Source: an uncultured Verrucomicrobia subdivision 3 bacterium (GTDB lineage Bacteria > Verrucomicrobiota > Verrucomicrobiia > Limisphaerales > UBA11358). Taken from it: DNA of 35,956 bases. Below are positions 20,501 through 29,300 of the stretch, piece after piece. The stretch lies in NCBI GenBank assembly GCA_903936645.1, contig CAIZWI010000404.1:1-35956 (forward strand), in the 5' to 3' direction. Within the stretch, counting starts at the first letter, position 1. Each line of letters starts with the position of its first letter. The notes under the pieces are model-generated. The model worked only from the letters and a program-made list of their open reading frames with translations, was not told the origin of the DNA and searched no databases. Position numbers and translations under genes: made by a program.

Positions 20501-20703
20501 CAACATCCGCAGCGTTCCGGGTGCTATTGGTTCCCTTCCGCTCCGGGGAGGCGATACCCGTCATCACCACGGACAACGCCACGAAATCGGCGGTGTTGGG
20601 CTGGAAAGGGCAGTTGGATACCCTCCAATTTGTCACGGACGCGGAGCAGCGCACGCACGTGCGCGTGCGGCGGGGGGGCAGGGAAATCGTTGCATCGCCG
20701 TGA
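17533..20703 (+). CDS. Secreted heparinase II/III-like polysaccharide lyase family protein (second paralogue)
   Basis: Signal peptide MKLFRRLIFAMALGALVAAPPLGAQ, GIYPRVLFSPQDVPMLAARI, GAGHHHADAGMFHFSGLGVDWF, NPMQRVFRTVALVRGAGPYGLVVDDVQKDANSHLYQW (parallel to NPVQRAFRTVGFVRSPHPYLLVVDDIQKDAQERLYEW in 12994-15600). ATGA overlap with upstream esterase. Confidence 0.72.
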   Translation: MKLFRRLIFAMALGALVAAPPLGAQTGSLPPPPQDQGLPYTRSAQARAVERIKDTIAVFAGSRYAWVHGFKVRLDDADWRAEAVLKDGKIYVPEAFAGVLALREFNPAPAPAYLLDRWVYTLDVPRVTPSVVMLRGKPWVDLAEEARQHGCQTCLNSRGLLLVGTHDCAFAESESNRLDSVITLFDTPEKFADPDIALRWIPTLHRQGAWTNYVRVTPAALQVYAGPETVWPTTPRAQYDYRGFNQKLLGSRVPPPGIYPRVLFSPQDVPMLAARIKHTQIGQKSLIEMQYLLEHSWWDANTSDGRVFQKLATGDLAGLDWPTDVAPQQVATINTAQMFQGEKAGIFNTHIAYVPECLADMALYCLLTGDDGHGRQAAAAIANYYRLREPLIDQWNALSDSEFGSDPLGGNGAATAWRGMHGLVAHMNLGLALDFGGKWMTSGEKELMWRVIAKATYGRRAYGEDATVRFRDVNWVGWDLPQFIALTAIEGQAGFDREAWEAGRDTVRAFCDWGIDNEGVVFESNGKTPGSFQFITLSMISLARRGENLFGHPHWRKLLAGQVQMTSPSGRVTVNSGTQYEPYSRQFLSLQLTDELKAFYPHERVADYLLAKATEPGEQAANEYNRGWVTQKFDPAAYRREVAGIKRLRLPSPMYPGFVPGVLYDADFQPTRRSELSLPLDFNAPVQGVFSSYSDRSTNALWINMMVRPNHYLGAGHHHADAGMFHFSGLGVDWFTQSPFDQVYDGKYYNLVQVDGQAEPVSLAEDHILGWNAAARYLGAAVTPEAAAGSADMTYAYSYRWLTQPPQVWSDHLKSLDWEVESSPAVQKIFAGTARYKMRPWWLTYNYANYMPTCRALFNPMQRVFRTVALVRGAGPYGLVVDDVQKDANSHLYQWAAMLNGGVWRAEVPGLGPNETVLAYRPGDPDPAVSEAPPGIKPNSGEPLLLVCAVGLKESGDPARSLIGVERIAGPGDREGKPQYYNRLVINQQATSAAFRVLLVPFRSGEAIPVITTDNATKSAVLGWKGQLDTLQFVTDAEQRTHVRVRRGGREIVASP

Positions 20704-22304
20704 AAACCCGCCTCGCATTGTCAATTCAACTGCTGCTGGGGCTGGCCCTGACGGGTCTGGCGGCGGGAGCAGAGTATCAATTTTCGGTGCCGGTGGGCGG
20801 CGGGCATGCTGATGCCCGGGCTTTTCTCTGGATTCCGCCCGACTGCCAGCGCGTGCGTGGTGTGCTCCTGGGGCAGCAGGTGATTTTGGAGAAATGTGTG
20901 GGCGATGATCCGATTATACGCGCCGCGTGCGCGCGGGCGGGGCTGGTCATTGTCCTCGGTTACGACACGCCCTTGGGTTATTTTGATTATCGTCAGGGCG
21001 CGGACAAACAGTTGCAGGACCTGCTTAATAACCTGGCCGCGGAGTCGGGCTATGCGGAAATTGCCAGGGCACCCTTGCTGCCCTTTGGACATTCGGGCAA
21101 CGCCATTTTTGCCTGGAACATTGGCTACTGGAATCCAGCGCGGACCCTGGGGATAGTCACCCTGCATGCGGCAGCGATACTGCCGCCAGCCTGGGATCCC
21201 AAAGCCACGCCCGATGGCATTCCCGTACTGGCTGTCAGCGGGGAATATGAATCGTGGGGCCACCCGAATGAACCCCTGGACAAGCACTGGCGTTGGTTGC
21301 GCGGTGGTTTGCTGAATTTGCGCGGACAATATGACGAGGCGCTGGTGAGCGAACTGGTGCAGCCGGGCGCTTCGCATTTTTCTTGGGATGCACTGCTCGC
21401 GCGACAGGTTGCCCGGTTTATTGAGGCGGCAGCCAGGGCCCGGTTACCCACGGACTCCGCCTCTAATAGTTTGCGGCATGTATCCTTGAATTCCGGCTGG
21501 CTGACGGACGTTGACTTGATGAACCCCAGTCGCTTTCCGCCGACTGCCGCAACATCTTTCACGGGGGACCGCACTCTGGCGTTCTGGCATTTGGATGAGC
21601 AACTTGCGCTGGGCATTGCTCATTACGGTGATGCGGACAAGGGCAAAGCCGATCAGCGACTGACGTTTGTGCAAGATGGCCAGCCGATCTTACCGGCCTG
21701 GATGCCGACGTTGAAATTCGAACCCAAGGCGGACGGTGTGAGCGTGCAGGTAGCGGCGGATTTTCTGCGGCAAACCCCGGACGGGGTGCTCGGCAGTGGC
21801 CAGCCCCTGGGTCATGGCCAGGGTCCGATTCAGTTTCGGTTGATAGGAGGCTGGGGGGGCGGCGGCGAGCAGTCCGGGCCGGACGAGTTCAAAGTGCATT
21901 TTGACAATTTTGGGATTAATCCCCGTGCGGCCAATCTTATGATCATGGCCTTTCACCATGGCGACGATCACTTTAAGTATGCTGAGCAGCCGGCCCAGAT
22001 CCTCTTCCCTGAAATCCTGACCAACGGCACTCCCCAAAGCATTACCTTTGAGCACATTCAGAACCAGCCACGCGGGGCCGTGTCCGTGCGGTTGAAAGCG
22101 CGGTCCGATGCTGGTCTGCCGGTGGAATTTTTCGTGCGGCAGGGGCCGTGTCAACTTCAGGGCGGCCAGCTGCTGTTCTCACCTCTGCCGCCGCGCACCC
22201 GATGGCCGGTCCAGGTAACCGTAGTTGCGTGGCAATATGGCCGGATGACCGCTCCGGCAATACAAAGTGCTGTGCCGGTGGAGCAAACCTTTTGCCTGGA
22301 ATAA
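20700..22304 (+). CDS. Secreted alpha/beta-hydrolase-like protein with C-terminal beta-rich domain, putative esterase
   Basis: GTG start overlaps the upstream TGA. Signal peptide. LLPFGHSGNAIFAWNIGYWN nucleophile-elbow-like segment, IPVLAVSGEYESWG. Homologous in layout to the truncated CDS at 34953. Confidence 0.6.
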   Translation: MKTRLALSIQLLLGLALTGLAAGAEYQFSVPVGGGHADARAFLWIPPDCQRVRGVLLGQQVILEKCVGDDPIIRAACARAGLVIVLGYDTPLGYFDYRQGADKQLQDLLNNLAAESGYAEIARAPLLPFGHSGNAIFAWNIGYWNPARTLGIVTLHAAAILPPAWDPKATPDGIPVLAVSGEYESWGHPNEPLDKHWRWLRGGLLNLRGQYDEALVSELVQPGASHFSWDALLARQVARFIEAAARARLPTDSASNSLRHVSLNSGWLTDVDLMNPSRFPPTAATSFTGDRTLAFWHLDEQLALGIAHYGDADKGKADQRLTFVQDGQPILPAWMPTLKFEPKADGVSVQVAADFLRQTPDGVLGSGQPLGHGQGPIQFRLIGGWGGGGEQSGPDEFKVHFDNFGINPRAANLMIMAFHHGDDHFKYAEQPAQILFPEILTNGTPQSITFEHIQNQPRGAVSVRLKARSDAGLPVEFFVRQGPCQLQGGQLLFSPLPPRTRWPVQVTVVAWQYGRMTAPAIQSAVPVEQTFCLE

Positions 22305-23197
22305 TGATCAACATAGCGCCAAACCGTGCTGAACAGCTGCAATTGCCCGGGCCATTGAAGCTTGGATTGCGGGCGCACGATTTTGGCTGCGGGTCGGCCG
22401 ACCAGCTGGCGGAACGAATTGCGACCGCTGGTTTTGGCTGTGTGCAACTGGCCTTGAACAAGGCCATCGCCGGCTTGCGATTGGAGGCGGGCGATTTAAC
22501 TTCCGGCCTGGCCCGGGAGATTGGCCATGCCTTTCGGCGGCAGGGGGTGGAAATTGCCGTGCTGGGCTGTTACATCAATCCCATTCACCCGGAGATGCGC
22601 ACGCGCGCCCGGCTGCTGGAATTTTTTTTTGATCACCTCCGGCTGGCCCGGGATTTTGGTTGCGGGCTGGTGGCGCTGGAAAGTGGCTCGGTGAATGCTG
22701 ATTATTCCCCGCATCCAGCCAACCAAGGCGCGCTGGCATTTCACGAATTACTGGCAAGCCTGGAATGGCTTCTCGCGGCAGCCGAAGCCGCGGACGTGAG
22801 TGTGGGGTTGGAAGCTGTGGTTGGACACACGGTCGCCAGCGCCACGGCCATGCAGCGGGTCCTAAAAACGCTGGGCTCCCGTCACCTCAAGGTGGTGCTG
22901 GACCCGGTTAATCTGCTGAGCGCGGCCCTCGCACCACACCACCAGCGGATTTTGGCCGAGGCCATCGATTTGCTGGGGGCAGACATCGCCGTCGTGCACG
23001 CGAAAGATTTTATCCTGACAGACGGGGTCCTGCAAACCCGGCCGGCTGGCCAGGGCCAGCTGGGCTATGGCCCGATCTTGGAATATATCCGACACCAGGC
23101 CCCCAGCCTGCCCGTCCTGCTGGAGGAAGCAAGTGAAACGACGGCACCGGGCTGTGCCCGCTATTTAAAGCAACGCTTTGAGGAGACGATTTTATGA
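22304..23197 (+). CDS. Sugar phosphate isomerase/epimerase-like (xylose isomerase-like TIM barrel)
   Basis: LKLGLRAHDFGCGSADQLAERIATAGFGCVQLALNK, VEIAVLGCYINPIHPE, VGLEAVVGHTVASATAMQRVLKTLGSRHLKVVLDPVNLL, DIAVVHAKDFI, LLEEAS. Start ATG 22304 overlaps the preceding TAA. Confidence 0.85.
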   Translation: MINIAPNRAEQLQLPGPLKLGLRAHDFGCGSADQLAERIATAGFGCVQLALNKAIAGLRLEAGDLTSGLAREIGHAFRRQGVEIAVLGCYINPIHPEMRTRARLLEFFFDHLRLARDFGCGLVALESGSVNADYSPHPANQGALAFHELLASLEWLLAAAEAADVSVGLEAVVGHTVASATAMQRVLKTLGSRHLKVVLDPVNLLSAALAPHHQRILAEAIDLLGADIAVVHAKDFILTDGVLQTRPAGQGQLGYGPILEYIRHQAPSLPVLLEEASETTAPGCARYLKQRFEETIL

Positions 23198-25011
23198 TAG
23201 AACCATTGGCCACCGCTGAGTTGATCGCAGGCAAATTGATTCGCGAGACCCCGTTTGCCTATCGCCTGGAGTTGCCCCCAGCCCATCCGGTTTTTGACCG
23301 GATGCACTTTGTGGATTTTGGCCGCACCTTTGGCACTGGTCGTCCCGCCATGGCCTACGCCTGCACCCGGTTGACGGTGGCCGCGGCGAAAACCATCAAG
23401 ATTCAAATTGAGCATAACGACACCTGCGCCATCTGGCTGAATGGCCGGGAGGTGTATTCGCTGGGAGGCGAGCGGCAATTAAAGTTGCGCCGTGACGAGC
23501 GCAGTTTCGAGATGGCCCACGAATTTTTGGCCGATTTGAAATCTGGGGCCAACACGCTACTGGTGCGATCCGAGACGGCGGGCGGCGAATGGCGCATCCT
23601 GCTGCAACCGCCCAGCGACAAGGGGGCGGTGGTGAGCGGTGTGACGCCGCCGGCGATTGGCCTGCACGGGCTGGCCAACCTTGATGATAAAATCACTTCG
23701 TTAACCAACTGGCTGGTTTTGGGACCGTTTCCGCGTGAACAGCGAGAGTTGGACCGTCAACTCGCGGAGGAGCGACAGTTTGTTTTTGGCAAAATGCATG
23801 CCGGAATCGCGGGCTTGGTGACTTGGACCATTCCCAAGGTGGAAGTGCTGGGTGGTTTGTTCAATCCCCGGCCGTGGGGGACCAATTATCATTGGAACTA
23901 TCACAATGGAGGCACCGCCTGGGCCATGCAGCACCTGGCGGCGGCGACAGGGCGGCGGCAATATGCGGATTATGCGAGCCGGTTTTGTGACTTTCATCTG
24001 GAGGGCATCCCCTTTGTGGAGCACCAGGTCAAAACTCTGAATGCGGTGGAATCGGCTAATCATTGGATCATAGACACCCCGCTGCTGGATTTTACCCTGG
24101 CCCCCTCACTGCCGTTTCTTCACCGGCTGCGCATGGAAGCGGATTTTCCGAAGCGCGCGCTTTACGAGCAATGGATCGCCCGCATGATCGAATACGCCCG
24201 CCACGAGCAAATCCGGCTGCCGGGCAGAGGGATATTCACCCGAACCACCCCTGTGAAATTCACCACGTGGACGGATGATCTGTTCATGGGCATGCCGTTT
24301 TTAATGCAGGCGGCGGCCTATACCAAGGATGAAGCCTTGCGGCGGGAATTGCTTGATGACGCGGCTGGCCAGACGGTGGCTTTTAATTCCCAGGTCTGGG
24401 ACGAGGCGGCGCAATTATACATGCATGCGTGTTATTCAGAGCGGCCGGTGAAACTGCCCCACTGGTCGCGCTGCAACGGGTGGGCCATCTGGGCCATGAG
24501 CGAGGTGCTGCAGCAATTGCCGGCGGCGCACCGGCTGTTCCCGGCAATTCTCCGGCAGTTCCAAGTCCACGCCGCCTCCCTGTTGCGCTGGCAGGCGACG
24601 GATGGCTTTTGGTTGAATGTAGTGGACCGGCCGGACGCGCGCAAAGAAGTTTCCGGCACAGCCATTTTTGTCATGGCGCTGGCCAGGGGGTTGCGCCACG
24701 GGTGGCTGAGCGATCCGGCCTACCTGAGGTCGGTTAGCCTGGGCTGGCATGCCCTGACGAGCCGGATTGAGGCGGATGGCACGGTGCATGACATATGCGC
24801 GGGCACCATGTGCACCGAGGATGAGGAATATTACATGCAGAGACCTTTTTACGACGATGATACCCACGGGCTGTTCGCGGTGTTATTCGCAGCCATCGAA
24901 GTGGACCGAATGGAGAAAAATAAAGGTCGTTTTTTGGGGGCGAATGGGGCACATTCGGTCGCAGTTCCAAACAGCGCTGCGCGACTATCAAACGCCGGTG
25001 CCCATGAGTAA
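23194..25011 (+). CDS. GH105/GH88-family unsaturated uronyl hydrolase-like
   Basis: C-terminal (alpha/alpha)6 motifs: WTDDLFMGMPFLMQAAAYT, LPHWSRCNGWAIWAMSEVLQQLP, DGFWLNVVDRPDARKEVSGTAIFVMALARGLRHGWL. The N-terminal about 200 aa is an additional beta-sandwich-like region. Confidence 0.88.
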   Translation: MIEPLATAELIAGKLIRETPFAYRLELPPAHPVFDRMHFVDFGRTFGTGRPAMAYACTRLTVAAAKTIKIQIEHNDTCAIWLNGREVYSLGGERQLKLRRDERSFEMAHEFLADLKSGANTLLVRSETAGGEWRILLQPPSDKGAVVSGVTPPAIGLHGLANLDDKITSLTNWLVLGPFPREQRELDRQLAEERQFVFGKMHAGIAGLVTWTIPKVEVLGGLFNPRPWGTNYHWNYHNGGTAWAMQHLAAATGRRQYADYASRFCDFHLEGIPFVEHQVKTLNAVESANHWIIDTPLLDFTLAPSLPFLHRLRMEADFPKRALYEQWIARMIEYARHEQIRLPGRGIFTRTTPVKFTTWTDDLFMGMPFLMQAAAYTKDEALRRELLDDAAGQTVAFNSQVWDEAAQLYMHACYSERPVKLPHWSRCNGWAIWAMSEVLQQLPAAHRLFPAILRQFQVHAASLLRWQATDGFWLNVVDRPDARKEVSGTAIFVMALARGLRHGWLSDPAYLRSVSLGWHALTSRIEADGTVHDICAGTMCTEDEEYYMQRPFYDDDTHGLFAVLFAAIEVDRMEKNKGRFLGANGAHSVAVPNSAARLSNAGAHE

Positions 25012-25030
25012 TCAATAAGCCGGCCATAAA

Positions 25031-26215
25031 GTGAAACCGAAGCAGAAACGCATCGCCCTGATCGGGCTGCCGGTTTTCCAATCAGTCAACAACCTGAGCA
25101 GCGTGGCCGTGGCACGGCACGCGGAGGAGACCGGCCGCTGGCGGTTTGTTTTTTCCGCCGAGGCCTCGGTTAAGGCCTTCAAATTTCTGCGGACGCTGGA
25201 TTGTGACGGTGCCATCGTGCGCATTATGTCCGAGGCCATGCGGCGTGAGGCCAAGAAGATTCAGTTCCCAGTGGTGAATATTTCCTCGTGGCTGGCGGAC
25301 TCCGGGGTGCCCACGGTGCGGCATGATTTCCGGGCCATTGGCCGGCTGGCGGCGGAACATTTGTTGGAGAAGGGATTTCGCCGTTTTGGGTGTGTGATTG
25401 TGCCCGGCGGAAGCTATATTCAGGACCGGTGCGCGGCCTTTCTCGAAACAGTGCGTAATCGCGGCTGCCAACCCGCCTTGTTTCACCTGCGCACGGAACA
25501 GCCCTTTCTTTCGCAAGCCATTGCCCCGGAGGAACGGCGGCGGTTTGCCGACTGGGTGCGAACGTTGCAACCACCGGCCGCCATTGGCTTGATGGATGAT
25601 TGGGATGCCCCCACCTTGATGAGTGCCTGCCGGGAGGCCGGACTGGAAATCCCCCGGGATGTGGTGATGATAACCACCGGTTGCCATAGTGAGGTGCTGC
25701 CGTTGTGTCCGGTGCCGCTAAGCGCGGCTCAAGAAAACCAAGAATTGCTGGGCCGCCTGGCGGTGGCGTGCCTGGATGATTTAATGTCGGGCAAGCGCCT
25801 GGAGAATTTCACGGTGACGGTTCCCCCGCTGGGAGTGGTGGAACGGGTTTCCACTGCGACGATGGCCATTGAGGATCGCGAAGTTGCTCATGCGGTGGAA
25901 TTCATCCGCGCCCATGGTTTTGAGCCAATCAATATCTCCGACGTGCTGGCCCGGGTAAATATATCCCGGGTGACCTTGGAGCGGCGCTTCCGGCAGGTTA
26001 CTGGTGAAACGCCCCACGCCTATCTGATTCAGCAGCGGGTCCGCCGGGCGCAAGAATTGCTTTTGCAAGACCCGGCGCCCAGTTTGCAAGAAGTTGGCCG
26101 GCAATGCGGTCTGCTGGACCGCCGTCGCTTGAATCAGGTATTTCGTCAGGCAACGGGCGTTTCCCCAACCACCTGGCGGGAACGGAACCATCTGGCGCGC
26201 GGGAAAAGCACGTGA
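25031..26215 (+). CDS. AraC-family transcriptional regulator with periplasmic-binding-protein-like sensor domain (XylR-like)
   Basis: GTG start. LacI/PBP-like N-terminus (RIALIGLPVFQSVNNLSSVAVARHAEE..., PTVRHDFRAIGRLAAEHLLEKGFRRFGCVI) and a C-terminal double HTH (INISDVLARVNISRVTLERRFRQVTGETPHAYLIQQRVRRAQELLLQ...RRLNQVFRQATGVSPTTWR). Confidence 0.93.
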   Translation: MKPKQKRIALIGLPVFQSVNNLSSVAVARHAEETGRWRFVFSAEASVKAFKFLRTLDCDGAIVRIMSEAMRREAKKIQFPVVNISSWLADSGVPTVRHDFRAIGRLAAEHLLEKGFRRFGCVIVPGGSYIQDRCAAFLETVRNRGCQPALFHLRTEQPFLSQAIAPEERRRFADWVRTLQPPAAIGLMDDWDAPTLMSACREAGLEIPRDVVMITTGCHSEVLPLCPVPLSAAQENQELLGRLAVACLDDLMSGKRLENFTVTVPPLGVVERVSTATMAIEDREVAHAVEFIRAHGFEPINISDVLARVNISRVTLERRFRQVTGETPHAYLIQQRVRRAQELLLQDPAPSLQEVGRQCGLLDRRRLNQVFRQATGVSPTTWRERNHLARGKST

Positions 26216-26237
26216 ACGAGTTGCCGAATTGAGTCCG

Positions 26238-26254
26238 ACCCCGCATTTCGGGGT
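26238..26254 (+). terminator. Hairpin ACCCCG-CATTT-CGGGGT downstream of the regulator, possible weak terminator
   Basis: Perfect 6-bp arms with a 5-nt loop, 23 bp after the regulator stop. No U-tract, so rho-independent termination is uncertain. Confidence 0.3.
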
Positions 26255-26257
26255 GAA

Positions 26258-26291
26258 GCAAGATTAGCCCCTCCCGCCGTAAAACGCCCCC
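26258..26291 (+). promoter_or_regulatory. Putative AraC-type operator, site D (21-bp-spaced direct repeat)
   Basis: GCAAGATTAGCCC-ctcccgcc-GTAAAACGCCCCC, followed 10 bp later by TTAAAT (26302-26307) as a -10 candidate. Confidence 0.55.
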
Positions 26292-26331
26292 TTTGTCTGC
26301 GTTAAATTCGGGGTACGGTTTCCCAAATCAC

Positions 26332-29300
26332 ATGAATAAAATAGCCAGTCCCTGCCGCGGTTGGGGTGCCGCCTGGGAATCCACATTTTCCAGGCTGATC
26401 CAAGCACCGGTTCGCTGGCTTGCCTGGCGGCCAGTTGCCTTTCTGACAGTTGTATTTGGGGGTTGCGGGTCAGGTTTGTTCAATCCCAACCGGCTGGCCT
26501 GCCAAACCGTGGTGGATGCCGGAACCTCATTTACCTTTGCCGCTTCCGGCATGGCGACTAATTACGCCTGGCGGATGGATGGCACCCTGGTTAGCACCAA
26601 TGGTGTTGTGGGGACAAATGGACCGACCTTTACTTATGCTCCCGGCTGGTGTGATGTTGGCACCCATGAACTGGCCTGCTATCAAACGCTGGCCGGGGGG
26701 GTGGCTTCGAATCAATTTTGGGAAGTGCGGGTGCGGATTCCGCTCCCGGCCAGCGGCACTAATTTTTATGTGGCAACCAATGGTTCTGACAGCAATGCCG
26801 GCACACAGTCGGCACCCTTTCAGACATTGGAGCAGGCCCGGAACACGGTGCGAGCACTAGCCCGACCCCTCCCCCCGGGGGGAGTGACCATCTGGTTGCG
26901 GGGCGGAACTTATTGGCGGACCAATAGTTTCATACTCACGAGCCAGGATTCCGGGACGCTGGCGACTCCGGTCGTCTACGCCGGTTACCCCGGGGAAACG
27001 GCGATCATTTCCGCGGGAACTCCCATCAGTGCTGGTGCTTTTGTGCCCCTTAACGCGAGTCAAACTAACCGGCTACCCATGGGCGTCAGTCCGACAAACA
27101 TTTGGGAGTTGGACCTGGCAACCGCCGCCATAAAACAGCGGGGCCCGTTCCCGGCCCATTTTGGCACCTGGGTGACCACCAACATTTACGGGGCAGGGGG
27201 CTCGGGCGGCAGCAGTTCCGGAGGCATTGGCGATTTGTTCTACAACGACCAGCGGATGTGGTTGGCCCGCTACCCCAGCCATAACCTGACCAATGACAAT
27301 CTGAACACCGCCTATTTGCTAATGGACGGCGTGGCAACAACCGGTTCCGGGAGCACCAATTACCTTAATAATCCGGGTAGCTATACCAATAGCGTGGGAA
27401 CTGCCGTGCCGGTGGGCTGCGCCTTTCATTATTATGCCTCCAATGCCACCGAAGTTGCGCGGTGGCAGTCCGCCATAACCAATGGTGGCGTTTGGGTTTC
27501 GGGTTTCTGGCGGGTCGACTGGCAAAATGACGCCATGCAGGTACTAGGTCTCGACCTGACAAACAAAGTTATCGAAATCACCAACTCCCTGGCGGTGCAG
27601 GGTGGCATTGGTTCCAAGTATAATCAGCCGCTGGGCAGCCTCGCTGAGCGTTATTGGGTTATGAACCTGCTGGAGGACATGGAACAGCCCGGGGAATGGG
27701 CCATCGATTTCAAGCGTGGCAAATTATATTTTTATCCTCCGGGTCCCCTGGTGAATGGCAGCGTGGTGATTTCTGATTTCGCGGCCCCGGTGGTGCAACT
27801 GATGCAAACCACGAATGTGGTGCTGCAAACCCTCACCATTGAGGACGGGCTGGCCCAAGGTATTCTGTTAACGAATGGAGTTAACAACCTCATTTTGGGG
27901 TGCACGCTGCAGAACATGAATAACTACGCAGTGGACCTTAATGGCGGTTATACCAACGGGGTGCTCGACTGCCAGTTGCAACATCTGGGTGGTGGCGGGG
28001 TGTTGTTACATGGGGGTAACGCTTCGAGTTTGCCCCGGGTGGCGGCGGGGAATTTTGTGGTGAACAATATCATCACCAATTCCGGCGTTATTGCGCGGGT
28101 TTATAATACCCCGGTGGATCTCGGGGGCAACGGCGCTGGCAGCCCGGGGACTAATGTGGTGGGGATGCGGGTCGCCCACAACCGGCTCTCGACCATGCCC
28201 CATTTGGGGATTCTGCATGGCACAACATGGGATGCCCGCATTGAGTACAATGAACTGGCGGACTTTGGGCAGATCTCCAGCGGAATTGGGGGAATCTATG
28301 GCTACACGTTTTTTGCCAGCAGCGGCAATAATTATTTCCGATATAATTATGTTCACGACAGCCCATTCGAAGACGGCATCACTTTTGACCAGGACCACCG
28401 CGCAGCCCACGTTTACTGCAACCTGGTTAACCTGACGGTGCCACGCAGCGGCGAGCAGCAATGCTATGCCACCGAAACTGGCTCACAGGCGACCGCCGGG
28501 GAGCAGCAATACCTCGACCATTACAATAACCTGGGATTGAATGCCAACAACGGATTGGTGGTGGTTTCCCCGACCGGATCGGTAATTGAGGAAAACGCCA
28601 TGTACAACTGCACCACTCCATACACATGGGAGCAGGTGTTGTTGGGCACGGGCAGCAATACCTTTGTCGCATCAAGTGCCGTGATTTTGCAATCAGGGCC
28701 GAATCTCGCTTATACCAACAATCCAGGATTCCTCAATCTGGCGGCTGCTGATTTACGACTGGCACCCGATTCGCCGATTTACACGGACATGCCCCGGTTT
28801 ACGCCGCTGCCGGTCGAAATGATGGGCTTGTACAATGACGAAATCCGCACTAATGCTCCAGGCTACGGCCCCTACATCACCACCAGCCCAGCCACGGCAT
28901 TGGGAGCGGGGTTCGCCACCGTCAATGGCACACTGGTTTATCCCCAGTTTGGCAGCAATACAGCGGTATTTTTATATTGGGGCACTAATGATGGGGGGGC
29001 CAATCCATCGACCTGGTCCTACAGCAGACCCATGGGGAACTGGGGGGCCGGTGGGTTGAGTGCCAATCTCACAAGTTTGGCCAACATACCTTATTATTAT
29101 CGATTTTTTGCCACGAATCAATACGGGCAGACTTGGGCCTCTGCCTCCGGCAGCTTTACCCCCTACGCCGCGGGCCATACCTCCACCAGCCTGGTCTGGC
29201 GGGGCGATGGCACGAAAAATGTTTGGGATCAGCAGGACACCAACCAGCTGGTCTGGCTTGCGGCCGGGGGGGCGGCCGGCTTTTATGATGGGGACATGGT

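Noticed and set aside
26238-26254. Strong rho-independent terminator after the regulator gene
   Set aside because: The hairpin is real, but no T-tract follows, so it is kept only as a low-confidence feature.
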